Shown: positions 1-5,228, counted from the first letter of the stretch. The stretch is 5,228 bases of DNA from an uncultured bacterium (GCA_905216075.1 CAJMSO010000146.1:1-5228), one strand, 5' to 3'. A program made the numbers and translations. Notes: generated from the letters alone by a model not told the origin.

Positions 1-307
1 TCTTATAAGGACGATTGAGCGCCGTACACCCACCGCAAGCTTTCATGATGGAACAAGGAGACTTGGGGTCCACAGCCTTACGCGCAGACGAAGCCGGATC
101 TTTATGCGAGCGCTTGGAACGAGTCTGAGGCGCTTTATCCCCGCCTCGACGAGAGTCAGAACGCTTGGTCTTAGCTCTGCTCTTGGTCGGTTTGCTTTTT
201 GCAGCTTTAGAAGACTTGGATTTCGTAGAAGATTTCTCCTCCTTCGACCCCTCAGCCGCCTCGATCAAAGCACGACGAGCCTTACGCTCCGCACGAGATT
301 CTGCCAT
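1..307 (-). CDS. N-terminal part of a TrmA/RlmD-type RNA (uracil-5-)methyltransferase, partial
   Basis: Open frame on the minus strand from an ATG at 307-305, with 102 codons before it runs off the left edge. Seen: residues 1-82 are highly basic and low in complexity (many Lys, Ser, Arg and Ala). Then comes C85-x5-C91-G-G-C94 (SPCSIMKACGGC), followed by NRPYK. Known: in RlmD (RumA) and relatives three cysteines spaced C-x5-C-x2-C, usually written CGGC and followed by a Tyr/Gln stretch, bind a [4Fe-4S] cluster ahead of the SAM-dependent catalytic domain. These enzymes make 5-methyluridine in rRNA or tRNA. Inference: this is a member of that family. The catalytic domain is outside the window, so the target RNA is unknown. 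Oddity: the residues before the cluster do not resemble a TRAM domain; a basic tail takes its place and may bind RNA. The ATG has a modest upstream purine run (GTGGGG). It is divergent from cstA, with no sign of co-transcription. Confidence 0.6.
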   Translation of the reverse strand, partial: MAESRAERKARRALIEAAEGSKEEKSSTKSKSSKAAKSKPTKSRAKTKRSDSRRGGDKAPQTRSKRSHKDPASSARKAVDPKSPCSIMKACGGCTALNRPYK

Positions 308-663
308 GAATTAACCCCACTAATTTACAAATTGAAATCTGAAAGCATTGTACCGTGCCAAGTTAGCAGACGATATGCAAGCGCCCATTTCATGTCAGTG
401 ATAAGTCCAACGATGTTTGCCCGGCGTGGGCGGGGAGCGGCGCGTAATTAAGTTTATCGCGAGTTCCGCACGCAAAGGAAAGCACTTAATGTGCTTTCCG
501 TCTTGCGCAGGACTGTAGAGCAGGAAAGTTCATATAGGCAGCCCGGTTCCCGCGGCGCGCCGGGACGTCTCTCAAGCAAAAACTGTCGTGGGGTAAAGTC
601 CGAGGTCAGTGGTGTTTTATACCGAGAAATTCAAAAAAGTGGAAAATTCATTACATATTTGCG
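308..663. other. Non-coding divergent intergenic region, mostly unassigned
   Basis: This stretch separates the minus-strand methyltransferase gene from the cstA promoter. I see no credible protein gene in it. On the minus strand a TACAAT box (352-347) lies about 40 bases before the methyltransferase ATG and could be its -10, but no good -35 sits 16-18 bases upstream, so that promoter is only tentative. Positions 471-507 form a strong stem-loop. Positions 508-625 are GC-rich and contain short complementary segments (GGACT 510-514 with AGTCC 597-601; CCCGG 542-546 with CCGGG 560-564). They look more like structured RNA or a binding region than spacer, but match no RNA family I recognise. Positions 626-663 are AT-rich, as expected just upstream of a promoter. 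Confidence 0.5.
471..507. other. Strong stem-loop in the divergent intergenic region
   Basis: A perfect 9-bp stem (GGAAAGCAC 477-485 with GTGCTTTCC 491-499) has a 5-base loop. It is extended by an outer CGCAA/TTGCG pairing (471-475 with 503-507) across a small asymmetric internal loop. No T-tract follows on the plus strand. On the minus strand only TTT follows the inner stem, so it is a poor intrinsic terminator in either direction. It could be part of a small RNA, an mRNA-end structure or a protein-binding site. Confidence 0.5.
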
Positions 664-692
664 TTGACTTTAGGTAACTAAAGTTTCATACT
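664..692 (+). promoter_or_regulatory. Sigma-70-type promoter for the cstA leader
   Basis: TTGACT (664-669) and CATACT (687-692) are separated by exactly 17 bases, which is close to the housekeeping consensus and optimal spacing. The start of transcription is expected near 699-700. This gives a cstA leader of roughly 235 nucleotides. It is the best plus-strand promoter I can see upstream of cstA. Confidence 0.65.
667..684. promoter_or_regulatory. Perfect inverted repeat in the promoter spacer, likely operator
   Basis: ACTTTAGGTAACTAAAGT is a perfect 7-bp inverted repeat around a 4-base centre. It overlaps the last bases of the -35 box and fills most of the -35/-10 spacer, so a dimeric regulator bound here would probably block RNA polymerase. 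The half-site resembles the TTAGGT-type half-sites of DtxR/IdeR-like metalloregulators, but the centre is not canonical and the regulator cannot be named from sequence. Confidence 0.5.
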
Positions 693-710
693 CCTTTTCA
701 ACCACTGGGG

Positions 711-739
711 GATGTGAACACGCACGGATCGTTCACATC
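711..739 (+). promoter_or_regulatory. 9-bp inverted repeat at the start of the cstA leader
   Basis: GATGTGAAC (711-719) and GTTCACATC (731-739) are perfectly complementary across 11 bases. The repeat begins about 11 bases after the predicted transcription start, so in RNA it would form a 5' hairpin, and in DNA it could be a second operator. GTTCAC recurs at 766-771 and could pair with 714-719 instead, giving two alternative 5' folds. Confidence 0.5.
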
Positions 740-808
740 ATGATTGAAGAGGATTTCTTAGACATGTTCACGCATCAGCTAAACATTATCAGCGTAGTAA
801 TTATCTGA
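740..808 (+). CDS. Possible 22-residue leader peptide rich in Ile/Val
   Basis: A short frame starts at ATG 740 and ends at TGA 806-808. The last ten residues are QLNIISVVII, so six of the final seven sense codons specify Ile or Val. These codons are ATT, ATC, GTA, GTA, ATT and ATC. Reading cstA through, I found no GTA or ATT codons, so codon use here differs sharply from the downstream gene. An in-frame ATG at 764 would give 14 residues and has AGAGG (748-752) upstream, though at a long spacing of 11 bases; ATG 740 has no clear RBS. Known: attenuated amino-acid operons carry short peptides with runs of the regulating amino acid ahead of an intrinsic terminator, as ilv leaders do. Inference: this may be such a peptide, because a strong terminator follows. 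A chance ORF of this size is quite possible. Confidence 0.35.
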   Translation: MIEEDFLDMFTHQLNIISVVII

Positions 809-856
809 TGCGGGTTAGCACATACAGCTAGCCCGTACGATAACGGGCGGCTGATG
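771..856 (+). promoter_or_regulatory. Structured leader RNA with competing stems upstream of cstA
   Basis: Several stems can form. CGCATCAG (771-778) pairs with CTGATGCG (805-812). CGGGTTAGC (811-819) pairs with GCTAGCCCG (827-835) around a 7-base loop, with one G-U. GCCCGT (831-836) pairs with ACGGGC (843-848). CATCAGC (773-779) can instead pair with GCTGATG (850-856), closing a multibranched structure that ends four bases before the terminator stem. The 773-779 segment therefore has two mutually exclusive partners. This fits an attenuator or riboswitch-like domain. I recognise no known riboswitch class and found no clear antiterminator that competes with the terminator stem. Confidence 0.45.
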
Positions 857-859
857 AAG

Positions 860-898
860 ATGAGGGCCGTCGAGCGCAACCGACGGCCCTCATTTTTT
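860..898 (+). terminator. Intrinsic terminator (attenuator) in the cstA leader
   Basis: A perfect 13-bp stem (ATGAGGGCCGTCG 860-872 with CGACGGCCCTCAT 881-893) with an 8-base loop runs into six T residues (893-898), a textbook Rho-independent terminator on the plus strand. It lies after the only good promoter and 22 bases before the cstA RBS. Most transcripts should therefore stop here unless readthrough is allowed. Confidence 0.85.
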
Positions 899-920
899 AT
901 GTCTGGGAAGTTCTTTTTAG

Positions 921-926
921 AGGAGG
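921..926 (+). promoter_or_regulatory. Strong ribosome binding site of cstA
   Basis: AGGAGG lies 7 bases before the ATG at 934, a near-perfect Shine-Dalgarno at ideal spacing. It fixes the cstA start. Translation initiation looks strong, which places the likely control step at transcription through the upstream terminator. Confidence 0.85.
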
Positions 927-933
927 AAATGTA

Positions 934-2823
934 ATGAACGGAGTTTTGCTCATGGTTGTGGCCGCGGCGGTGCTCGCCTGCGGCTATCTGGGCTATGGCC
1001 GATGGCTGGCCAACAAGTGGGGCGTTGACAAAGAGGCCCTCACGCCGGCCAAGCGCATGAAAGACGGCAACAGCTTCTCGCCCGTCTCCGCCTTCACCGC
1101 GTTCTCGCACCAGTTCAGCTCGATCTGCGGTGCCGGCCCTGTTACGGGTACGATCGTCGCTATGGCCTTCGGCTGGCTTCCCGTCGTGCTCTGGGTCCTC
1201 GTCGGTGGCATCTTCTTTGGCGCCGTCCACGACTTTGGCGCCCTGTACGCCTCGATGAAGAACAACGGCAAGTCCCTGGCCCAGCTCATCGAGAAGTACA
1301 TCGGCAAGACCGGCCGTCGCCTGTTCTTGCTGTTCTGCTGGCTGTTCTGCATCATCGTCATCGCCGCTTTCACCGACATGGTCTGCAAGACGTTCATGTT
1401 CACCCCGGCCGTTGACGCTTCTGGTGCCGCTACCGGTGCCATCGACTTCACCAAGTCCTATGCCGCTGGCTGCGCTGGCACCATCTCCATCCTGTTCACC
1501 TTCGTCGCCATGGCCTTTGGTTGGGCCCAGAAGAAGTTCAACCTCACCGGCGCTGCCGAGTTCGTCACCGGCGTGGTGCTCATGGTCCTTATGTTTGCCG
1601 TCGGCATGCAGTTCCCGGTCTACCTGGACAAGTTCCAGTGGTTCGCCGTCGTCATGGTCTACCTGGTCTTTGCCGGTGCCATGCCCATCCAGATGCTCAA
1701 GACCCCTCGCGACTACCTCACTTCCATCATGATGATCGTCATGATCGTCTGCGCTGTCCTCGGTATCGTCGTCCTGGGCGCTAACGGCCAGGCCACCATC
1801 ACCGCTCCGGTCTTCACCGGCTTTAGCAATGCCTCGGGCATGATGTTCCCGGTCCTGTTTGTCTCCGTTGCCTGCGGTGCTCTCTCCGGTTTCCACAGCC
1901 TCGTTTCTTCTGGTACCTCCTCCAAGCAGGTCGAGAAGGAGCAGGACGCCGTCAAGGTCGGTTACGGCGCCATGATCGTCGAGTCCTTCGTCGGCATCCT
2001 TGCCATCATCGTCGCCGGCATCATGTTCTCCGACATGAACACCGCCGGTACCGGCGCCCTTAACGCCGGCGTCGCTTCCACCCCGTTCCAGATCTTCGCA
2101 GCTGGCATCTCCCGCGGTATGCAGGCCTTCGGCGTTGACGGCACGCTCGCAACCGTCTTCATGACCATGAACGTTTCCGCTCTGGCCCTGACCTCGCTCG
2201 ATGCCGTCGCCCGCATCGCTCGCACCTCGTTCTCCGAGTTCTTTGCCCAGACCAACGACGCCCTGGCCATCGAGTCCAAGGCCGGCTACATGAAGGTCCT
2301 CGGCAACCCCTGGTTCGCCACGGTCGTTACCCTGCTTCCTGGCCTCGCCCTCGCCTTTGGTGGCTATGCCAACATCTGGCCGCTCTTCGGTGCTTCTAAC
2401 CAGCTGCTCGGCGGTATGACCATGATCACCCTCGCCGTGTTCTGCAAGTGCACCGGCCGCAAGGGTTGGATGCTCTACGTGCCCGTCGCCTTCCTGCTCT
2501 GCTGCACCTTCACTTCGCTGGTCCAGAGCGCCATGGGCTGCATGACCGCCGTCCAGGCCTACGGTTTCTTCGGCACCATCCCGGCTACCGCCACCACGGC
2601 TGCCGTTTCCGTCGCCGCTACCAAGGGCCTGCAGCTCGTCTTCGCCGTCCTGCTGATGGTCCTGGGCCTCATCGTTGCTGTCAACTGCCTCAAGGAGTTC
2701 TTCGGCAAGGAGGCCGGTTCCATGCCCGACGAGGAGCCCGAGTGGTCCGAGATGGGCAAAGTCGAGTATGGCCGCGCCGCTGCCGCCGAGGCTCCCGCCG
2801 ACGCCGAGGCTGCCAAGGCGTAA
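934..2823 (+). CDS. cstA: CstA-family carbon-starvation transporter (pyruvate/peptide uptake)
   Basis: A complete 629-residue integral membrane protein. Seen: about 15 hydrophobic segments, the first at residues 2-20. Family-hallmark stretches are FSHQFSSICGAGPVTG (57-72), GAVHDFGALYAS (96-107), CGALSGFHSLVSSGTSSKQV (314-333), SLDAVARIAR (421-430) and IWPLFGASNQLLGG (481-494). The C-terminus (from about 590) is a hydrophilic, acidic then Ala-rich tail. Known: CstA and the related BtsT of E. coli take up pyruvate, and CstA has been linked to peptide uptake in several bacteria. E. coli CstA is about 700 residues, so this is a somewhat shorter form. Inference: inner-membrane uptake of pyruvate and/or small peptides; the substrate cannot be fixed from sequence. 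Codon use is strongly biased (Ile always ATC, Val never GTA on my reading), suggesting high expression. It appears monocistronic, bounded by terminators on both sides, with no small YbdD-type gene downstream. The upstream attenuator-like leader probably controls it. Confidence 0.93.
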   Translation: MNGVLLMVVAAAVLACGYLGYGRWLANKWGVDKEALTPAKRMKDGNSFSPVSAFTAFSHQFSSICGAGPVTGTIVAMAFGWLPVVLWVLVGGIFFGAVHDFGALYASMKNNGKSLAQLIEKYIGKTGRRLFLLFCWLFCIIVIAAFTDMVCKTFMFTPAVDASGAATGAIDFTKSYAAGCAGTISILFTFVAMAFGWAQKKFNLTGAAEFVTGVVLMVLMFAVGMQFPVYLDKFQWFAVVMVYLVFAGAMPIQMLKTPRDYLTSIMMIVMIVCAVLGIVVLGANGQATITAPVFTGFSNASGMMFPVLFVSVACGALSGFHSLVSSGTSSKQVEKEQDAVKVGYGAMIVESFVGILAIIVAGIMFSDMNTAGTGALNAGVASTPFQIFAAGISRGMQAFGVDGTLATVFMTMNVSALALTSLDAVARIARTSFSEFFAQTNDALAIESKAGYMKVLGNPWFATVVTLLPGLALAFGGYANIWPLFGASNQLLGGMTMITLAVFCKCTGRKGWMLYVPVAFLLCCTFTSLVQSAMGCMTAVQAYGFFGTIPATATTAAVSVAATKGLQLVFAVLLMVLGLIVAVNCLKEFFGKEAGSMPDEEPEWSEMGKVEYGRAAAAEAPADAEAAKA

Positions 2824-2863
2824 TCGACCTGACGAGTTGAACGTCACATCTATACAACTCGAT

Positions 2864-2901
2864 AAGACCGGGTCCGCGGCTGCGCGGGCTCGGTCTTTTT
2901 T
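2864..2901 (+). terminator. Intrinsic terminator of cstA
   Basis: A 15-bp stem (2864-2878 with 2883-2897, two G-U pairs) around the loop GCTG, with outer arms AAGACCG and CGGTCTT, runs into six T residues (2896-2901). It starts 40 bases after the cstA stop. A smaller inverted repeat, CGAGTTG (2833-2839) with CAACTCG (2855-2861), lies between the stop and this terminator. Together they separate cstA from the next gene. Confidence 0.88.
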
Positions 2902-2949
2902 CATGCAAAAGCGGGCGATGCCCGAGTGTTCTCGCAGATGTTTTGCGTG
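2902..2949. other. Multibranched inverted repeat between cstA terminator and the next gene
   Basis: CATGCAAAA (2902-2910) can pair with TTTTGCGTG (2941-2949) with one G-U. This stem encloses two small hairpins, CGGGC-gat-GCCCG (2912-2924) and CGAG-tgtt-CTCG (2923-2934), which share one or two bases. It contains no gene and lies just ahead of the AT-rich start region. It may be incidental or part of a regulatory or repeat element. Confidence 0.3.
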
Positions 2950-2963
2950 GATAAGGGCGCGCG

Positions 2964-2995
2964 TTGTACCATATAGACGTATATGTGTACATATG
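2964..2995 (+). promoter_or_regulatory. AT-rich start region with phased CATATA/CATATG motifs; possible promoter-operator
   Basis: CATATA (2970-2975), TATATG (2980-2985) and CATATG (2990-2995) are spaced exactly 10 bases apart with 4-base spacers. The first two form an inverted repeat, and ATATGT-gt-ACATAT (2981-2994) forms another. TTGTAC (2964-2969) with TACATA (2988-2993) at 18 bases is a possible -35/-10 pair. It would place the transcript start only about 7 bases before the GTG at 3007, so the promoter call is weak. The phased repeat itself is plain in the sequence and could be an operator. Confidence 0.35.
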
Positions 2996-3006
2996 AAAGG
3001 GGCCCC

Positions 3007-5178
3007 GTGGCCAAGACGGTATATTCCGATAACCAAAATAATGTCGATGCCCTGGCTGAGCGTCTGAGCAGCCAGACGTCGCTTTCTGCCGAGCGCGCCA
3101 AGCTAGTTGCCTACGACCTGCTCTGCCGCAAGGCGCTCAAGATCAAGTCGAGCGCGCTGGCGCAGATTTTCCGCTCCGTCGATAAGGAATGCGACACCAA
3201 GGCGATGCGCGACGAACTCATCGCGGCAAAGATCGTTACCAAGATCGAGGGCAGCGGCATTAACGGACGTCCGGCGTTCTATACCATTCATGCCGAGATA
3301 AGTGATGCTCAGGAGCAGCTTGCCGAGGCTGTCGAAGAGGCCGTCGAGGACGTTGTCGAGGCGCCCGCTTCGGTGGAAACGGCTCCGCGCGAGCATGTCG
3401 ATACCGACGAGCTGCTCGATGAGAACGTCGTTCGCGCCTTTACGGCCAAGGCCGGCCGCGGCGGTTTTGGTGGGGGCGGCAAGCGCGATGCTCAGCGCCG
3501 TGCCCAGCAGGAGCGCTTCCGTCGTGCCGTGGCTCAAAAGGATGAACTCGATACCGAGACTGTTGTGACCGAGGTTGCCGCTGAGTCGCAAAAGCCCGTG
3601 GAGGCCCAAGAGCCCAAGCGTCGTCGCGGTGTTCACTTTAAGGCTGTGCAGCAGGATGTCGCGCATGAGGCTGAAGAGCCTTCCGAGGTTGCAGGCGATG
3701 CTGAGGAGTCTGCCAAGAGGGTTTCGGGTTCGTGTCGTCCCGGCCGCGGTTTTGCGGGGCGCGCGTATCCCATAAAGCGTCAGGAGAAGGGCGAGCCGGC
3801 TTCGACCGCTCAGGCCGATAAGGCCGAACAAACTGAGAAAACCGTTGAGCCGGTGGCTTGCGAGCAGCAACCTTCCGAGTCGCAGTCTGCGGCTGACACC
3901 GAGGTCAAAGCTCAACAGTCCGCTGATAAGCAGACAGGGGAGAGCGCTTCGAGCAAGCCCCGCCGTCGTCGTCACCGCGGCGGTCGTGGCTCAAATGCCG
4001 AGGCCGCGGCCGAGAAGGCAGCGACGCAAAGCAAGGATGCGAAGGTCGAGGCCCTGGTGGAGCAGCCCAAGCGCCAGCCGGCGAAGGGGGACAAGCCCGA
4101 GCGCTCGCAAAAGGGTCCGTCCGCGCCAAAGCAAGAGCGCAAAGCTCAGGCGGATTCCAAGCGCAAATCCCAGGCGCAGCCCAAACCGACTGCAAACGAT
4201 GCGGCCGCCCAGCAGCCTGAGCCGCCCGCTCATGGCGAGGTTTCGGCGTTTGCTCTGGCCCGTGTCCTGGGCAGGCAGCTGCTCAAGGTCGTTCCCACGC
4301 CTACGGCGCTCTCCAAGATTAAGGAGCAGCAGACTCAAATCGTTAAGGTCGAGGGCAAGGATAACAAAAAAGCTCCGCAGCGCACTCAGCACAACGAGAT
4401 GTCCAACCGCAAGATTGCCGAGGAGATTGCGATCATCCAGGCTTGGATAGAGCAGAATCGCGGCGCCGACACGCCGGTCGCTTCGCGTCGCCAGCGCGCC
4501 TACCAGATTTTTAACGATGAGAAGGCCTTTGACGGCAAACACGGCGAGCGCCTGATTCGGCGTATGACCGAAAAGGGCATCAGCATGCAGGCAATCAAGG
4601 TTGCTCCCAACCGTCCTGTGCACTTTACGGGCTTCTTTACGCTGGGCGCCGACAAGCCGTTCATTATGGTCGAGAACCTGGACACCTATGACGAGATCGT
4701 CAAGCTCCTGCGCGGCCGCAAACACGCCAAGCTTTTTGGCACCAAGGTGGGTGGCGTGATCTTTGGCGGCGGCTGCAAGGCGAGCGTTTCACACGCACTG
4801 GATGATTATCTGGCCGAGATCGGCTATCGCTTTAACTATGTCTACTACGTGGGCGACATCGACCGAGAGGGTGCGCGCATTGTCGAGCAGACCCGTAACG
4901 CCAATGTGGTTGAGATTCGCCTGCATGCCGGTATGTATCGCGCCATGCTCGCCGAGCACAAGCGTCGCGTGAAGGCCGGCGGCGAGTGCGAGCCCGCGGC
5001 TGCCAACCAGGGCGTGCCGCAGAACCTGGCGGCGACGATCAAAGACCTGCCCATGGTCACGCGCGTACAGTTCCGCAACGTGCTGCGTGAGGGCGGACGC
5101 ATTCCGCAGGAGATCCTGATGACCGCCGACTATCGGGATGGCGACTCGGGAAGCTTCGACCGCATGCTGAACAACTAA
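3007..5178 (+). CDS. JetD-like Toprim protein with winged-helix-like N-terminus and long charged linker
   Basis: 723 residues from GTG 3007, preceded by AAAGGGG (2996-3002). An in-frame ATG at 2983 would add 8 residues but has no RBS, so GTG is preferred. Seen, in order: residues 4-92 look like a small helical or winged-helix domain. Residues about 95-408 form a low-complexity Glu/Lys/Ala/Gln linker with Arg/Gly patches at 150-160, 205-208, 244-252 and 319-328. A probable helix spans 409-435. Residues about 462-723 form a globular domain with QIFNDEKAFDGKHGERL (500-516), MVENLDTY (554-561, Glu556), VIFGGGCKAS (584-593) and YYVGDIDREG (613-622, Asp617 and Asp619). Known: JetD (DUF2220), the Toprim nuclease subunit of the Wadjet SMC-like plasmid-defence complex, has IFGDEK, VENE, FGsGy and YWGDIDthG motifs, with the Glu and paired Asp binding metal. 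Inference: a metal-dependent nucleic-acid-cleaving or -binding protein of that fold. The usual GDIDxHG His is Glu here. No JetA, JetB or JetC gene is visible, so a role in plasmid defence is unproven. Confidence 0.8.
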   Translation: MAKTVYSDNQNNVDALAERLSSQTSLSAERAKLVAYDLLCRKALKIKSSALAQIFRSVDKECDTKAMRDELIAAKIVTKIEGSGINGRPAFYTIHAEISDAQEQLAEAVEEAVEDVVEAPASVETAPREHVDTDELLDENVVRAFTAKAGRGGFGGGGKRDAQRRAQQERFRRAVAQKDELDTETVVTEVAAESQKPVEAQEPKRRRGVHFKAVQQDVAHEAEEPSEVAGDAEESAKRVSGSCRPGRGFAGRAYPIKRQEKGEPASTAQADKAEQTEKTVEPVACEQQPSESQSAADTEVKAQQSADKQTGESASSKPRRRRHRGGRGSNAEAAAEKAATQSKDAKVEALVEQPKRQPAKGDKPERSQKGPSAPKQERKAQADSKRKSQAQPKPTANDAAAQQPEPPAHGEVSAFALARVLGRQLLKVVPTPTALSKIKEQQTQIVKVEGKDNKKAPQRTQHNEMSNRKIAEEIAIIQAWIEQNRGADTPVASRRQRAYQIFNDEKAFDGKHGERLIRRMTEKGISMQAIKVAPNRPVHFTGFFTLGADKPFIMVENLDTYDEIVKLLRGRKHAKLFGTKVGGVIFGGGCKASVSHALDDYLAEIGYRFNYVYYVGDIDREGARIVEQTRNANVVEIRLHAGMYRAMLAEHKRRVKAGGECEPAAANQGVPQNLAATIKDLPMVTRVQFRNVLREGGRIPQEILMTADYRDGDSGSFDRMLNN

Positions 5179-5228
5179 ATTTCGCCGGCCCCGGGAGAGC
5201 GTGGACACCGGCTTAGGTTTCCTGCTCT

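Noticed and set aside
104..451. Plus-strand 115-codon frame at the left end
   Set aside because: It overlaps the cysteine-motif methyltransferase frame on the other strand, has an Arg/Phe/Leu-rich random composition and no RBS.
517..600. Resemblance to the RNase P RNA 5' conserved region (GGAAAGT...ATAGGCAG)
   Set aside because: Only short stretches agree, and the other conserved RNase P blocks and the expected length are missing.
712..738. CRP-like TGTGA...TCACA site upstream of cstA
   Set aside because: The half-sites are 17 bases apart rather than 6 and lie downstream of the predicted transcription start, so a CRP site is not supported.
699..900. Known riboswitch or T-box in the cstA leader
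   Set aside because: I could find neither a T-box core sequence nor the conserved motifs of the c-di-GMP, TPP, cobalamin, SAM, glycine or fluoride classes.
775..3036. Very long minus-strand open frame (753 codons) opposite cstA
   Set aside because: It is the antisense of the strongly G/C-biased cstA gene. Its translation is a monotonous Gly/Asp/Glu/His mix with no domain, and it overlaps an unmistakable transporter plus two terminators.
3845..4725. Arg/Ser-rich and Leu-rich alternative frames on both strands over the JetD-like gene
   Set aside because: They are out-of-frame shadows of the low-complexity linker. The main frame has recognisable domains at both ends.
3007..5178. Complete Wadjet (JetABCD) defence system
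   Set aside because: Only a JetD-like domain is present in the window. The upstream neighbour is cstA, and the three other subunits are not seen.
5179..5228. Possible terminator after the JetD-like gene (GCCGG 5184-5188 with CCGGC 5208-5212)
   Set aside because: Only a 5-bp stem with a 19-base loop and no T-tract; the region is cut off by the window edge.

Overview
The window looks like chromosomal DNA of a GC-rich actinobacterium, most likely a Coriobacteriia/Collinsella-type gut organism. The evidence is strong G/C-ending codon bias, a CstA protein of Gram-positive type, and classical Shine-Dalgarno and sigma-70-like signals. The lineage is an inference from codon style and gene flavour; no marker gene here proves it.

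Layout. Positions 1-307 (minus strand) hold the first 102 codons of a gene leaving the left edge. A Lys/Ser-rich tail leads into a C-x5-CGGC iron-sulfur cysteine motif typical of TrmA/RlmD-type RNA uracil-5-methyltransferases. Positions 308-663 are non-coding and contain one strong stem-loop and a GC-rich stretch I could not assign. Positions 664-933 are the control region of the next gene. In order they hold a good -35/-10 pair with a perfect inverted repeat in its spacer, a second long inverted repeat, a tiny ORF ending in Ile-Ile-Ser-Val-Val-Ile-Ile, several competing stems, a 13-bp intrinsic terminator and a strong ribosome binding site. Positions 934-2823 encode a complete CstA-family membrane transporter, followed by a second strong terminator. 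A short AT-rich start region then leads into 3007-5178, a 723-residue protein. It has a possible winged-helix N-terminus, a linker of about 310 residues that is probably disordered and carries Arg/Gly patches, and a C-terminal Toprim domain resembling JetD, the nuclease subunit of Wadjet plasmid-defence systems. The last 50 bases hold nothing I can call.

How the parts relate. The three genes look like separate transcription units. cstA lies directly behind an intrinsic terminator with no room for a promoter between the terminator and the RBS, so its expression probably depends on controlled readthrough. The Ile/Val-rich mini-ORF makes amino-acid-responsive attenuation an attractive model, but I found no convincing antiterminator pairing. 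No JetA, JetB or JetC gene is visible, so the JetD-like gene is either solitary or linked to genes beyond the right edge. The two observations most worth following are the cstA leader and the orphan, linker-bearing JetD-like protein.
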